A DNA stretch of 64,000 nt from Talaromyces rugulosus (GCF_013368755.1 NC_049563.1:2728001-2792000); one strand, 5' to 3'. Shown: positions 21,243 to 33,595, counted from the stretch's first letter. Program-made: numbers and translations. Notes: generated by a model from the letters alone, not told the origin.

Positions 21243-22272
21243 GTTGAGTTGTTTCGGCCAGATAAGACAATGCTAGCTGCTTTGAAAGCCTATACTGAGG
21301 AATAGATTTGACGTGAAAAGCGGCATGTACTACATCAATCGGTATGTCCTAGGGCTCTAGGAGCCCCTCGCTAGTATAAATAGTGTGTCAAACGACCATC
21401 ATGAATAGATAGATACCATCCTCAAGACCACCAAAACCAAAAAAAAAAAAAACTGTGTCACGAGTCCAATCTATTCGCTTACCAGCACAGTGTACGATTT
21501 TAGTGGACATTACATTACGTTATTGTCCACTTCTCCAACGCGGGCGAGAGCGAATGTAGGGCTGTTGACGCTAGGTGGTGTCCGGCCGATACCAATTTCC
21601 TACTCCATCCTCCGCTGTGGTCCAAACATTCGATAAGATTAAGTCATGGAGAGCGATCATTTGGTAAATATTTCTTCCTATTTATTGAACATGATTCTAT
21701 AGTAAATAGTTATTTCCTCTACTTGCTCCCCTTTCGGTGCAACAACCAACTTCTCGCACTCACGGGGATCGATTAGTTTTTTCTAGTCCATCCAGTTGAT
21801 TATGGCCATGATATATATATAATAAAATCAACAGTAGATGTCTAATCGGCTATTTTAATACCCATAATTAAGCCAGCTGGAGTGATTTGGTACTCTTTAC
21901 TGTGCAGAGAATTACATGGTTGGTTACCAATGGTATGGAAATTTTCAAGTTTTGTTTGAAATTGCAAAACGTTGGAAAATTTCAACTAACCTAATTCGGA
22001 TTAAAATCGCGTGAAATATTCCATTAATTACAGACGAGCTTAAAAGTGTCTAGAATTTGCTTTAAGAAAAAAACAATAATACTCGTGTGACAAACCAATT
22101 TTAATTTCCAAAAAAAAAAAATTCATTCAAAATTTCGTTTCAAAACCGGTGAAATTGAAGTCTCCTTTGCCATCCCCACGGGGCGTATCGGTCGGTTATC
22201 ACGTAATCTACTTACTACAATGAAGCTCTCGCCCATGTGTGAGAGCCGTGTAAGTGCATATAGTGGATAATC
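21243..22272. other. 1 kb divergent intergenic region
   Basis: Upstream region of the CapA-like gene (minus) and a Zn2Cys6 gene (plus). AT-rich, with a TATAAATA at 21374-21381, an A-run near 21439-21452 and another near 22109-22119. No gene seen. Confidence 0.55.
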
Positions 22273-24166
22273 ATGGCGCTGCAAGTCTGTAGCAGGTGCC
22301 GGAAGAGAAAGATACGAGTAATGAAGATAACCTCCCCTTCTCCCCTGGGTTCCAAGTCCCACTGACCACCAGGCTCAAGTGCGATCTCCAACTGCCTTCG
22401 TGTAAAAATTGCCAGCTCGCAGACGTAGAATGTCTCTTTTGGGACGACTCTGTCGGTCGCGAGATATCGTGCAGGTAATATTTCCTTTCTTGTTCTACCT
22501 GTGACAATTTTTGATGATGATCTAGTTATCTTCATTCTCTCAATCAGAAGGTGGCAAGCCTGCAACTGGAAATCAGCAACGCCACGGCCACGGCCACACC
22601 TACGACACACACATCAATTCCGTCTTCCGATAACAGCGCCGAAGCTGCCCCTTTTTCGTGGTATCAAAGCTATCATTTGGCAATCTTCGATCATGGGAAT
22701 GTTTATCCGGATTCGTCACGAACGGCTTACCTTGGTCCGGGCAGTGCAGCGGGACTGCTGGAAGACCTTCTAAAAATTATGATCCAGTGGCATGTGTCGA
22801 ACGGCGCAGAACTTCCCAAGCGTCTTCTCTCAAGAGGCGATCTCGTTCAATCAATTGGAGGCATGGATCCACAATCCACGCAACCACCGTTTCAACTCAA
22901 CATATCAAATGAGCAGCGAAGGCTGGAGCTTCATGCGATGATGCCACTGTCTACCCAACGAGCCGTAATCGAGCATTACTTGATGACGGTTTCGCCACAA
23001 TACACGCTATTTACTTCAACACAAGAATCAAGATTATTATCGTACGAGAACGCTCTCAAATGGATCAGTGGAAACAAAGATGAGCCCAGCGCGCTTGCAT
23101 TGAGAATAGTTTTCGCTATATCGACTTCATTGATTGCCCGTGATCTTGACCCTAACATGACTAGCACATCAATTCGATGCCGGCAAGATGCGGATAAGAT
23201 TCCTCAAGAAATTGCATCTTCGACAAAGGATCCAGTAGAAACCGAAAGATGGACATGCACGGCTTTATGCGCTTCGGCCCTCTGCGAGTTGATCAATCCA
23301 TTTTCTAGTCAAGTCTGGGATCTGCTAGGCAGAGCAACGTCCGCATTGAACCGTCTTCGTGAATTTTACACGATTGGGAACAAGGATTTAGACGAAGACT
23401 TTCGATGCTTGGAACAAGCTGTCCTCAAATTAGAAATGTGAGTATTAATTTGCTCCCTTGTAGGTTCTTTGAGATATCAGTGTTCATATTTCCTTCTAGC
23501 TCTACGGCGTTGCATCTCTGCCGTGCATCCTATTATAATGAATTGCAGGTCCAGGCAATATATGATAATGTTTCCATACCTGACGAATCATTCGATGAGC
23601 TACGGACATTGCAGAAGATGCAAAGGATATCACATCATTTCCAGCTCTCACCTCGTCCATCTGAAGAATTATTTAAAACACTCATTCCTTTGCATATGCA
23701 GACCGACTCTGTGGAAACCGGCATCTCCATCCATTCAGCAATGCTTTACCTTAGCCTACACCCACTGTTCACTTCTTTCGAGGATCTGTCCCGCAATGTA
23801 CTCGTCGGATCTTCTCTTCTTCCTCCTCCTCCCTCGCCGCTATTCCACATTATCGCCCATTCTGCATATACAGTTCTCGACCATTTCAGTCTGCTCAACC
23901 AACAAAACAGGATAATAAGTATTACGATGGCAGCCGAGCGCATTCTTGAAAGCGGCATGGTTTGGTCAATCTACCTCATAGTACAACGTATGTCAACAGC
24001 AAGAACACGAGGGATGACCGTGGAGAACATGGAAACTCGCACTGCAATGGAACCGATTTTGAAAGTCTCTAGCTTACTGGCCTCGTTTACTGGACGATGG
24101 AAAGCAGCCTCGATCTATGTGGAGGCGTGGGAAATTCTAGTAGACCTGCTCTGGAAAATGGTATGA
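22273..24166 (+). CDS. Zn2Cys6 transcription factor (first of an adjacent pair)
   Basis: Fungal binuclear zinc-cluster regulator, probably pathway-specific for the island. Exons 22273-22317, 22380-22474, 22526-23437 and 23500-24166 join to 572 aa. The zinc cluster is right at the N terminus: VCSRCRKRKIR, intron, CDLQLPSCKNCQLADVEC, with all six Cys. The third exon start (TYR-LEU-HIS-SER after a 51-nt intron) gives the linker SYLHSLNQKVASLQLEI, a short coiled-coil dimerisation helix. The rest is the fungal middle-homology region (TQRAVIEHYLMTVSPQYTLF, ALRIVFAISTSLIARD). The loop after the zinc cluster is almost the same as in the next gene, 0.4 kb downstream. Confidence 0.82.
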
Positions 24167-24564
24167 TGGTTTCAGTCATTTTAGTTCTTTTCTAAATATA
24201 CTGGTAGAGATGGTTTCATATAGCAATCTGGTACGGAGCAGAAGGCATCCATCCACTAAATCTATCAGATGCTATGTAACTAATAATTAAAGCGCGTCTT
24301 ACCGTCTATTTGAAATCAAATGTGACTGTAATAGCCCCTGGTTTGGCCCGTTGTAGTATATAAAAAAACGGCGCAAGTAATTGCAAATTACCGTTCGGAA
24401 TTACTGGCTAACCAATTTCGCTTTAATGGCCTCCCTCGTGCGGGGTCCCCAGTGAGCTGATTCCTTATCAGTGCCAGTCTGCAACTAGCTGTCAACTCCA
24501 CAGCTCAGAATTTGAGGCTGTGTTTAGATGCATCTTTTATTGGCTATCGGAAACAAATCACATT
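24167..24564. other. Tandem intergenic region between two Zn2Cys6 genes
   Basis: 3' flank of the first regulator and promoter of the second. Nothing distinctive beyond AT-rich sequence and a TATATAAAAAA at about 24356-24366. Confidence 0.55.
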
Positions 24565-26989
24565 ATGATGCAAGATAAAGCGCAAAATGCATCTCGAAAG
24601 CGGAAACATAGCAAAGCATGTTCGCGTTGCCGCAAAAGGAAGATCCGAGTACAGTTGAACCTCCATCATCTTTTGTATTATTATTTATTTTTGAGGGGAC
24701 GCAGTTGACTAAATCTGTTTTACCAGTGTGACTTGCAATACCCAACATGTGGTGCGTGCTCGATAGCCGGAGCAACCTGTCTGGGCTATGACGCCATCCA
24801 TGGAGTTGATAAACCTCGAAGCACTATCGTACATCTCGAAAACGAAGTCGCTCGCTTGGAAGCAGAATTGTTCCGTGTCAAGACGCAGACAAAGACTGCA
24901 TCAGACATTGCCAATGTAGCCGTGGAAAGCCTAGCCACACGCCTGGCGGTAACCATTGTCGACCCCAAGGGCTTGTCTCGGAAGCAGGACAAGAACATGC
25001 TCCCTCTTACATCCCCTTTCTTTCTATCTTGTTCACCTTCACCCTATCTTCTAAGTGATGCTGAGGGCGATATGGCGGAGCATCAGTCCCAAGAAGACTC
25101 GTCGCGACCTATTAATGTTGCCTCGGTTCCCAAACACGTAGTGGACGCCATGTTGAAGCATTATTGCGAGATATATCGCCCTCAATATCCAGGAATCGAA
25201 GAAACGGACTTGTTGGAAGCGTGTGATAGGGTTTATAATAACATCCAACCATCGGATGCGGACGTATTTTACGTTCATATCACCTTAGCTATTAGTGTCT
25301 GTGATGCGTAACCCGTACATGTACGTCAATGAGATTTTATAGCTAACACAAGCAGACAAATACTCTAATGCACCAGAACGAGGCACGAGCCATGACCACC
25401 ACTCGCGGATTTTGGAAGACGGCCGTTGCTCATCTTCCTCAAGTCGGTCTGTCAGACCCATGGGAGCGCCTCCAAGCACTCCAGCTTCTTACGCATTATG
25501 GATTCCTCAATCCCATGGATGTCGATTGCTGTAGATGTGCCGAGGCGGCCACTCGGCTCTGCCTATCCCTCGGGCTCCATCATGAGCTCCCTGCATCTAT
25601 CCAAACAAAACTAAACAGCAGGACACTAAATATAAGACGGAGATTGTTTTGGAATTCATATAGCATTGACTCGTAAGTCTTGTCTCTACAGGCCTAGTTA
25701 AGCAGATTACTGAAAACCCTTCATCAGTGCGAGCCATGCAGCTCGCTGTCGACCTTTCGTATTACCATTGTCGGCCATCACCGCCAAAGTAATCCTCCAA
25801 ATCCCACCGTTGCTGATTCTTCTGCTCAACATGATTATAGTTTCCAGAGTTTCATTCAGAATCTTCTCCGACTCACTATATGTGGCTCATGCGTCAGATT
25901 GAGTCCGAGATCACGGTGACTCTATATTGGCCTTCATTCAGGTTCGAAGAACCTATATCGGATGCTTCATTTGACCAGTGGTCTGCAAACATGCACAAAC
26001 GCCTAGATGAATGGCGTCATGATATTCTCCAAAGCCTCAAACTTACAGAAACAATTGAATTTTATGAGTTACATTATCACATTGGGATTCTACGGCTCAA
26101 TCGACCTTCTCCGTGCTGCTCCAACCCCACCAATGAGATGTACAAGAAGGCTCTTACATCTTCAGTTGCCTTGATAAGGCAATTCAGCATGATTGACCGA
26201 ATGGGAAGACTATTCAATTTGTGGCACGCAGCTCATTTTATTATCGAATCGGGTGTTTGTTTATTGGCTTCCGTCTTGGTCGGAATTGAACAGACGCAGC
26301 GGGACCAAACGCACATGATAGGAGAGGATATCGCAATCTTGAGCAGGTATATCAAGGCATTCCCATCTCTAGTCAGCAGGATATCGCGTCGTTGGCCTAC
26401 AATAGCGGAACATATCCCTACTCTCCAAGAAATCTGTTTTGCACTTCTGAACAACTTGGAACAATGGGCTAGAGGTACAACAATCGATATGTCGGCTCTC
26501 CTGGTTTTGAAACAAAGAATAAACAGCCTACCATTATTTCCTGCCTTCTCGTCAAACCCACAGCCGATAATAGAGAATCATCTTGTACCTCAACTAGTTT
26601 CTCACGGGGAGGTGGACTCAGCAACAAGATCCTCCTTGCATCCCCCTGGCATAAACCCAATGGGCAGTGATTACTCCAGAACGACAACTGGCGAGACCCT
26701 TTCGACACAGGCTAACTTCACGAGTGCCTTCCCATATGATCCATTTTCATATAACTCGGACCCTCAAATTCCAATGCCGAGTAATATTCTCGCACCGCTC
26801 AGTTCCGCTTGGACAGATCCACAACTGGAGTCTACCACAGCGCTATCCGACATTCAAGGTATACAGACCTACGATGCTCTCACATGGGACTTTGCTGGAA
26901 TGAATTCCGAACAGATTATTGCGCAGTTGTTGGACGTTGAAAATAACCCACTCTTGTCGAATTATATTGGTAGTGTTGATGATGCATAA
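24565..26989 (+). CDS. Zn2Cys6 transcription factor (second of an adjacent pair)
   Basis: Binuclear zinc-cluster regulator, about 726 aa. Exons 24565-24648, 24727-25296, 25356-25672, 25728-25788 and 25841-26989. The zinc cluster ACSRCRKRKIR, intron, CDLQYPTCGACSIAGATC is followed by a coiled coil (HLENEVARLEAEL). The fungal middle-homology domain starts near KHVVDAMLKHYCEIYRPQYPG and includes AATRLCLSLGLHHELP and RRRLFWNSYSIDS. The exon 2 end is least certain: I use donor GTCTGT at 25297, but a GC donor at 25306 also keeps the frame. The short exon 4 (61 nt) restores RPFVLPLSAITAKFPEFHSESSPT. A long disordered C-terminal tail carries acidic and aromatic patches typical of activation domains. 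Confidence 0.75.
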
Positions 26990-28349
26990 CAAGGTCACAA
27001 TACGTACCAAAAAACTGCTCATTTTCGTTGTTGCATCAACATTGGGCAGGAATTGAGCTTTATAACTAAGGAGCGTGCGGGAACGCGTCAAAAAAAGACC
27101 AAAAAACCATTTGACACCCCTTGGAAACGTCTCCAAAACCGAGACGTCTCTAAATTTTAATACGTTTTATAAATACAGATACGAATTACAATACATCTCT
27201 TATTATTTGACGTTTTTTGGAAAATAACCGTATTTGCCACGTCTTTTACCCGCAGATACGGGTATAAAACGTCCTATTTCAAAACTTTTCCACCACCAGG
27301 TTTTTGGTGTTCAAGAAACCCCCTTTCCCGCTATTGTATCAGGAACACTGTGAAATAATCTTATATCAGCTTATAGTAAGCAACCCTTTAGACACCTCAC
27401 GTCGCTTGGAAATCGTATATTAGGATCATGACGTTCCGCATAATCATCCTTCTTCCGCCTAGGCTCGATGTAGATTCGGTGTATAGCGACTTTTCATAGC
27501 TTCCCACTCACCCGACGAAGGCGGAATTAGAGATGCTTAATAGGTTGATCATTTGTATTTTTCAATATAACCTATAGATCTACTTTAGATGAGGTACGTG
27601 GTTATGGCCAGTCCTTGATATGTTAGGACCCACGAGTCCAGTACCTCGTTCGCCTTGGAATACCTTGAGATTACTTGCGATGCAGACATTATTGCTACGT
27701 TGGCCGCCTTGTTTGCTTGTTTCAAAACAAACCATTCAATGTCAAGTATAATAAAAGATGAAGGGTTAATATAATAGCATAACTGGAAATAAAACGAAAC
27801 TATGCTTTTGCTGGATTCAACAATTGATATTAATTGTGATCACTCGTCCTCTATAGAGCTCTTTGGAGCCAGTTTTACTTTGATAATATTTTGATTATAG
27901 TCAAGTTAATATACTTATGTTTCTATAGATTTAGCGTTATTAATAAGTAAGAGACTACTTGACGGTCGATTGGACATCAGCCCCTCAACCAGACTGGCCA
28001 GCTGATATCTGAGAGGCTTTTCACTTTTAAATTATTAATATATTTATTTATCAAGAACATTGACTTTGCTTTCAAAAGCTGATTATTACTTATATTTTCA
28101 GTATAAAATTAGATCTTTCTATTTCATCTAGTAGACAACACGTAGTAGAAGGCCGCAGAGTGAAGGAGAAATCGTGGCAGTCCATGGTGTTGCAGACACA
28201 TGCGCCCTTCGCGAGAGGAACGAGTGTTCTTTGTAGGAACGGAAGACCTTTTTTTTTTCAACTTCGAATGATGGTTTCTTCTATTTATTCCAATTTCTAA
28301 CGAGTGAATGTCTACATACATAAGAGTTGTCTAGTTGAGGCCGTACTAA
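26990..28349. other. AT-rich 1.36 kb gap
   Basis: No open frame with splice support on either strand. It is strongly AT-rich from about 27120 on, with many TAAT/TATA stretches. It could be decayed mobile DNA, but I see no terminal repeats or reverse-transcriptase or transposase motifs. Confidence 0.5.
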
Positions 28350-29097
28350 TTACAACCCCATCTCTAAACCATGTTTTCGCTTTTGATGGAGCGAGAGCTT
28401 GTCTTTTCTCATCAGCTTGCCCCGGCATTGTCCCAAGTGGCATGGGACCATTTGTTTATTAATTGCATCGGCATCTTTATGTCTTACCATGTGTCGACTG
28501 AGGTCAGTTTTCTGTCCAAATGCCTTGCCGTCTTGTTCAGGACTACAAGGTAACCCATCACATATATAGTGATCGCAAGAGACATCAGGGCATACGTATT
28601 CTCTGCGGTGCTTACTGAAAAATGAAGTTAGAAGAGGCACTTAGGTAAGATGAGAAGTTGAAAAAACGAGAAAAAAAATCTGGATGAGACACATACTTCC
28701 AGTGATGGCCTTTGCGAAATTGTCGTCCGCAGTCGTCACAGTTTACAAGAGAGTGCTGATTGTGAGGCTCGGGGGCTGGTGGAGTCACACCAGAGTCATA
28801 GCTGTCGACGGTATTGGAAGAAATTGAAGGAACATGTTCAATAAAATCAAGACGCGGAAATTCTTCAAGTTGGTTTGAGGGACCATGTTGATTAGGTAGC
28901 TCTCTATCGTTGGTTTGATCAAGTCGGTGTTGGCTTGTCGAAGTTTGATACCGAAGGGGACCCTCAGTGTCCGCCTTATCTAGCCACGCTGGGTTGACAG
29001 TCCCGTCCCCGAAAAAATGTTGTTGTTGTTTTTGTTGTTGGAGATTTGACTGTCGATCAGAGGCTAGGTTTTGGGAGTCCGAGATGGGTTTTCGCGA
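28350..29097 (-). CDS. C2H2 zinc-finger protein, 5' end unresolved
   Basis: Two minus-strand exons are clear: about 29097-28697 and 28614-28350, with donor GTATGT and acceptor TTTCAG. Joined, they give a Gln/Asn/Pro-rich stretch (QQQKQQQHFFGDGTVNPAWL) followed by CDDCGRQFRKGHHWNKHRREYVCPDVSC. A second finger-like segment is FGQKTDLSRHMVRHKDAD and a third is CHLGQCRGKLMRKDKLSLHQKRKH. Such Cys/His spacing is common in fungal C2H2 regulators with irregular fingers. The frame is closed upstream by a TGA at 29098-29100 and contains no in-frame ATG before the fingers, so a further 5' exon must exist, or the gene is broken. A short ATG frame near 29207 does not join cleanly. Confidence 0.6.
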
Positions 29098-29892
29098 TCA
29101 AAAAAAGGTGAATTTGGTTGGTTTGACCTTTGCAACACCGGGTCTTCGATCAGAATATGATTAGAGAGGCGGAAGAGTAGATTCAAATTCGAGATCCTCA
29201 AAAGCCGAGCAACATGGAGAAACAAGAAGATTTCTTATAAATGAAAGGAAGATGAAAAGGAATCACAAGATCGAATAAGATGAGATAAAGAATGTGGAGT
29301 GAGGGACAACGTTAACGATGTATTCAAAAGAATGGAGATGACAGTCCGGCTGCCCCTGCTCCAGAAAAAAAAAAGAAGGCTCTATCGCTGGATTCTCTGG
29401 CATATTTATGCTTCATATTCTTACTTGGGACGGACTTGGCCGGAGGCCTGAGCGGGAATGCCCCCAAATACTGTCGCTTGATTGGTGCAAGTTGACCATC
29501 ATGCGTATGCAGTCAAGGTGAAGCATGAACTTTTACTCTTCGATTTCATGTATACATTAGTATCCTTGTCAATTTCAGCCCAAAGATCATTCGCGGATAT
29601 GGTGGGTCTCTAAAAATGCCCCCGATCCCAAGGCTATGATTGACTGCTCAGATAAAGAGAGCTACGTGGACCGAGCGAATGTGCAGGAATCCGATCTATA
29701 TGATGCATGCTACAGTATTGTACTGACTTTTTCAGCATGGATTCAAGATAACGCATTCAGATGAGCATTTCATGTAGGAAAGTTATAAAAGCAGAGCTGA
29801 GTTCGTTCCTCTTGGACTATAAATCTCAACCAGATCATTCGAATGTTAAATCCTGAATCAACTCCCAACTAGTTCTTGACATCGCAATTACC
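29098..29892. other. Divergent intergenic region
   Basis: Upstream of the C2H2 gene (minus) and the orphan 145-aa gene (plus). It may hold the missing first exon of the former. A TATA box for the latter is annotated separately. Confidence 0.5.
29784..29790 (+). promoter_or_regulatory. TATA box of the 145-aa orphan gene
   Basis: TATAAAA in AGTTATAAAAGCAGAGC, about 103 bp upstream of the ATG at 29893. A good match in position and context. Confidence 0.5.
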
Positions 29893-30398
29893 ATGTCTTC
29901 TATCTTCTGTTGTTCCTCTATTACCCCTTATAGAGAGGCTCGCCTTACGCACGAGAGCAAGTTCCAGCGATTTATGGCCTGGGCTCGACACTCCGAATCC
30001 TCTCCGGTGACAAGCTCGGACTCGTACTTTCGGAACCCCAACAATATTCCAGAATTCGCAGTGCAGGTTGTCCGACAAGTCAATTATGGCCCTGTCGAGG
30101 CCAAGCGCTATTTCATCCCAGATAGCCTCGCAGGTGACCTAAGTGAATTCTTGGAAGTCACCGAACAAGACTTGATTATTGGGAATTTTCAGAAGCTGAA
30201 TGCGTCAGTTTTCCTACTATAAAAATGATCTGTTCCATAATTTTTACAATAATAAACTGACTTTGAAAAAGGTACAAAAATTTCAAATGCGTCACTCATA
30301 ATAAGTTCTTTGAGCTCAACATTTACCAGAAAGATCCCGTCAATCAACACCACTGGAGATTCAACATTGCTCGTCCAGCTACCGACATTGATATTTGA
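29893..30398 (+). CDS. Small hypothetical protein, 145 aa
   Basis: Two exons, 29893-30203 and 30272-30398, joined by a 68-nt intron (donor GTCAGT, acceptor AAAAAG) that splits a GCG codon. The protein starts MSSIFCCSSITPYREARLTH and reads through WARHSESSPVTSSDSYFRNP, YGPVEAKRYFIPDSLAGDL and WRFNIARPATDIDI. There is no signal peptide or membrane segment. I do not recognise the family. Evidence for it being real: a well-placed TATA box, good splice sites, an intron that extends the frame, and an ordinary amino-acid mix. It stands alone in an AT-rich stretch between a zinc-finger gene and a HeLo-like/ankyrin gene. Confidence 0.55.
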
Positions 30399-30982
30399 AT
30401 AAAAATTTTCAAGGATGGCCGCTCATATGTGGCTGGTACAGAACGTTTTACTACTCAACTAGTTTATCGTGCGTCAGAACAATTTCTATACTCAAATATC
30501 AAGTTTGCAATATCATCACGTCATATCTATTCGTTTAGACATTCTTTACTATAGCTCTGTTCCTATATCATTGATCTATACAAATAATTATGGATATTAG
30601 AGTTCTTATAATAATATACATAGTCAAGTCCGTAGGATTTAGGAATATAATACCCTTTATTCCTAGATATCTTCCCTCGAGGAAGAGAGAAGCGTTTAGT
30701 CTGGGCATGATTACTATACGGTTTTGGATTTTAATTCGGCTTCTGGAATTATTAAGTACCTTTGAGTTACTCGGATTATGGTGGGATTTTGCTATTTCAG
30801 TTTTGATTGGCTTAATTCTACGCAAGGCTGTGGCAAGGCTGTGCTAGTGTCACTTAATGCCTTCACCGCTTCTCGCTTGACCCTATCCATGTTTCTGTAC
30901 TCAATTTCATGGAAATCTCTTTTAATCTTCACAAGCTTTAAACCTTTCAGTTCCTGCGCATTTTGATGAGTCGGAAATCGCC
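30399..30982. other. AT-rich intergenic region
   Basis: Very AT-rich, with hydrophobic open frames on both strands at 30568-30847 that look compositional. No gene supported. Confidence 0.55.
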
Positions 30983-33595
30983 ATGGCAGGCTTCTCCGTT
31001 GCGGCTAATGCCTTCTCCGTCGTCGGGCTCGCAGATGTCGTCTTCCGCCTTGGTGTCGATACAGCCGGTTTATACTCACGCTATTGCAATGCTTCAAATG
31101 ATATCAATTGCCTGGTAGACGAGATACAGGCTTTTGTGGCATCACTCGCTCAGATTCGGGTTTACTTGGACGAATATCACCAGTCAACTTATGCCCAGGG
31201 AGATGGACAGACTCTTCCACCACAGTTTTCAAAGACGCTGTCCGACTGTGAGAAAGAACTTCGAAATCTACAGGACCTTGCTGAAAAAAATAAGAATGAA
31301 CTTCATGATGGGCTGGCCGTGCAAATGATGAAAAGTTGGAGGTGGGCGTCACAGCATGAGCATGTTTCGAAATATCGAAAGCGGATCAGGCATCACAATA
31401 TAAACCTGCAAACAATTTTGGTGCTTATTGGAAGGTAAATAATATTGTCTCCGTCCAATTATGTGTTGATGTACACGTCTGGAGGTTTTAATGACTGAAT
31501 ATCAAATACAAACTCGAGCCTCCAGATGTCGGTGCTTGTCATATTTCTATCGATGAAGCGTCTTGAAATTATATACTATGACAATACATGCGAATGAGGA
31601 GGCAGAAAAGACGAAATAGTTCTTCACCAAGAGCTCAGATCAACGAGGACAGACATCAATACGGCAGGATTGACTGTTAACCAGACACTCCATAGCATGG
31701 AAGACAGTTTGACTGCAAAACAGGAAAAAGCCAATGCTCTCGTTCACAATCAGAGTGTTCTTATATCTCAGCTGATGAAGCAATCCGAGGATCGCCATGT
31801 GGAACTTCTACAACGGATTCCCAACCTGACTCTGGAACAGAGTGAAGAAGATGATTTTATCTTTCAAGGAGAGAACCTCGGAGCCATCGTTTTACCGCTG
31901 TTGCTGATAAAGTCGGATTTGTTTAAGACAATCCAAACTCTCCAAAAAGAGGGTATTCTCCATGTGTCCCGTTTGGAGGCGCAGTGGATTCTACAGCATT
32001 TTGACAATCTGCTTGCTAGGGGTCATGCAGCTGCTGCCAATCATTTGAATGGAAGACTAGGGAATGATCATACAAAAGCTACCTCTAGGTCATTTGACTT
32101 GAAACAAAGAGAATGTTCATCAAAACAAGGGCAAGAGCATATAACTATGAACACAAAAGTCTCTGCATTCGATCAAATCGGTCGTATCACTCATACCTCG
32201 ACAAACTGTACCCCTTCGGGTGTACTCATCCTGCAAACCGGCTCTTCAGACAAACCGGTTAAGCGTCATCAAAATTTAACGATCTCCCAAGTATTCCGTT
32301 TATCTTTCTATCCAAAACCCGAGATTTCGTTGGTCAGCATTAGCATGCTAATGTCCAATAAGTTTGGACGGAACATGGAGCTCGAAATCCCACGACTCAT
32401 CCAGACATACAACACCATCTCTTCCAATTCGGAGACTATGTATGCTATCATGCAAGACGATGTTAGAGGTCTAGAAAGCATTTTCAAAGATGGACGAGGA
32501 TCACCAAACGATATATTTGATATTGGTTGGTCTCTTTGTGCAGTAGGTGTATACTTTTCTAAGGAGACTTTTGTGGTAACTTTGTGACAAGGTGCGGCGT
32601 TGACAATTGATAGACCGCTGCCCATTTTCAAAGTACTGCGACTTGTGAATATCTTATTCGTGAAGGAGCCTGTATTTCCTTGTTTAGCCCATTTGGAAGG
32701 TGAGATTGATTCAACGGCATTGCTGTTGGTCCTTTGACCTAAACTAATTCTCTTCTATTTCAGATGGAGCCTTAGTGTGCTGCAGTTAATCTGGCATAAT
32801 TTAATAGACCAGGTCCTTGTCAACCCTTACTCCATAGTGAAGGCTGCAATAGAGAAAGCCCTGCATTTATCGAATTTGGTCATCAAACACGGATGTGATC
32901 CTAATATGGTGGAAGTGCCTCATCAGGCAAATATGATACACTCATTTATTATTAACTATTGTGCCACTAGCGAGAACCAGAAAAGGGCCGAGAACAAAAA
33001 CCCCGAAAGTTACAACAGCGACCAGCTTTCCATTAACGAGTTCCGCGAGATCTTCTCACTTATTGTTGGAATGGGTTGTGAACTGGAAGGACGTGAAAAA
33101 TTAGGCCATACTGCCTTGCACACAGCATGCTACTTCGCGCAACTGAATATGATAAGGGCATTTGTCGATATAGGAGCTGATACTAATGCAGCTTCTAATT
33201 GCGGTAACGGCGCTCTACATTTTTTGTTGGCTGTGGGTGAGGGGAGGCAAGACAACGAGGACGACTTTTATCGTGGACTTGTTATCCTGCTTACCAATAA
33301 AAGCGACCCTAATCTCCTCAATAACTATGGAATAAGTCCATCAGATTTGGTCGGCTGGAGTCCAAGACGGGAAAAGAGGTGGGCTAAAGCAGTTATACAC
33401 ACAGGATATCACAGTTTACTAATAAAGAACTTTATCGACTGTGGACACGAGGAAATGATAGTGGTAATAGTCTCCCCCGAGTTTGAGATTTCAGATGCCG
33501 ACAGCAAACTTCCGGTCTCGAACATGACATTAGATGAATGGACAAAAACCCGTCGTGAACGTTTGGGATGTCGAGAGTGTCGAGCAAACGAATAA
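30983..33595 (+). CDS. HeLo-like N-terminal domain protein with ankyrin repeats
   Basis: About 768 aa from exons 30983-31434, 31606-32542, 32614-32699 and 32764-33595. The N-terminal ~150 residues begin MAGFSVAANAFSVVGLADVVFRLG and look like the fungal HeLo-like/STAND N-terminal domain, a helical module often found on NLR-type and incompatibility proteins. A helical middle follows. Ankyrin-type repeats come next: TAAHFQSTATCEYLIREGA in the short third exon, then SNLVIKHGCDPN, GHTALHTACYFAQLNMIRAFVDIGAD and GALHFLLAVGEG. No NACHT or NB-ARC P-loop is seen, so this is not a complete NLR. The first intron (171 nt) is unusually long and could hide a small exon. Confidence 0.72.

Noticed and set aside
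9468..26989. Classical secondary-metabolite cluster with PKS or NRPS backbone
   Set aside because: No synthase domain is present anywhere in the window.
30568..30847. Hydrophobic frames on both strands, possible transposon remnant
   Set aside because: Composition effect of AT-rich DNA; no reverse-transcriptase, integrase or terminal-repeat signal.
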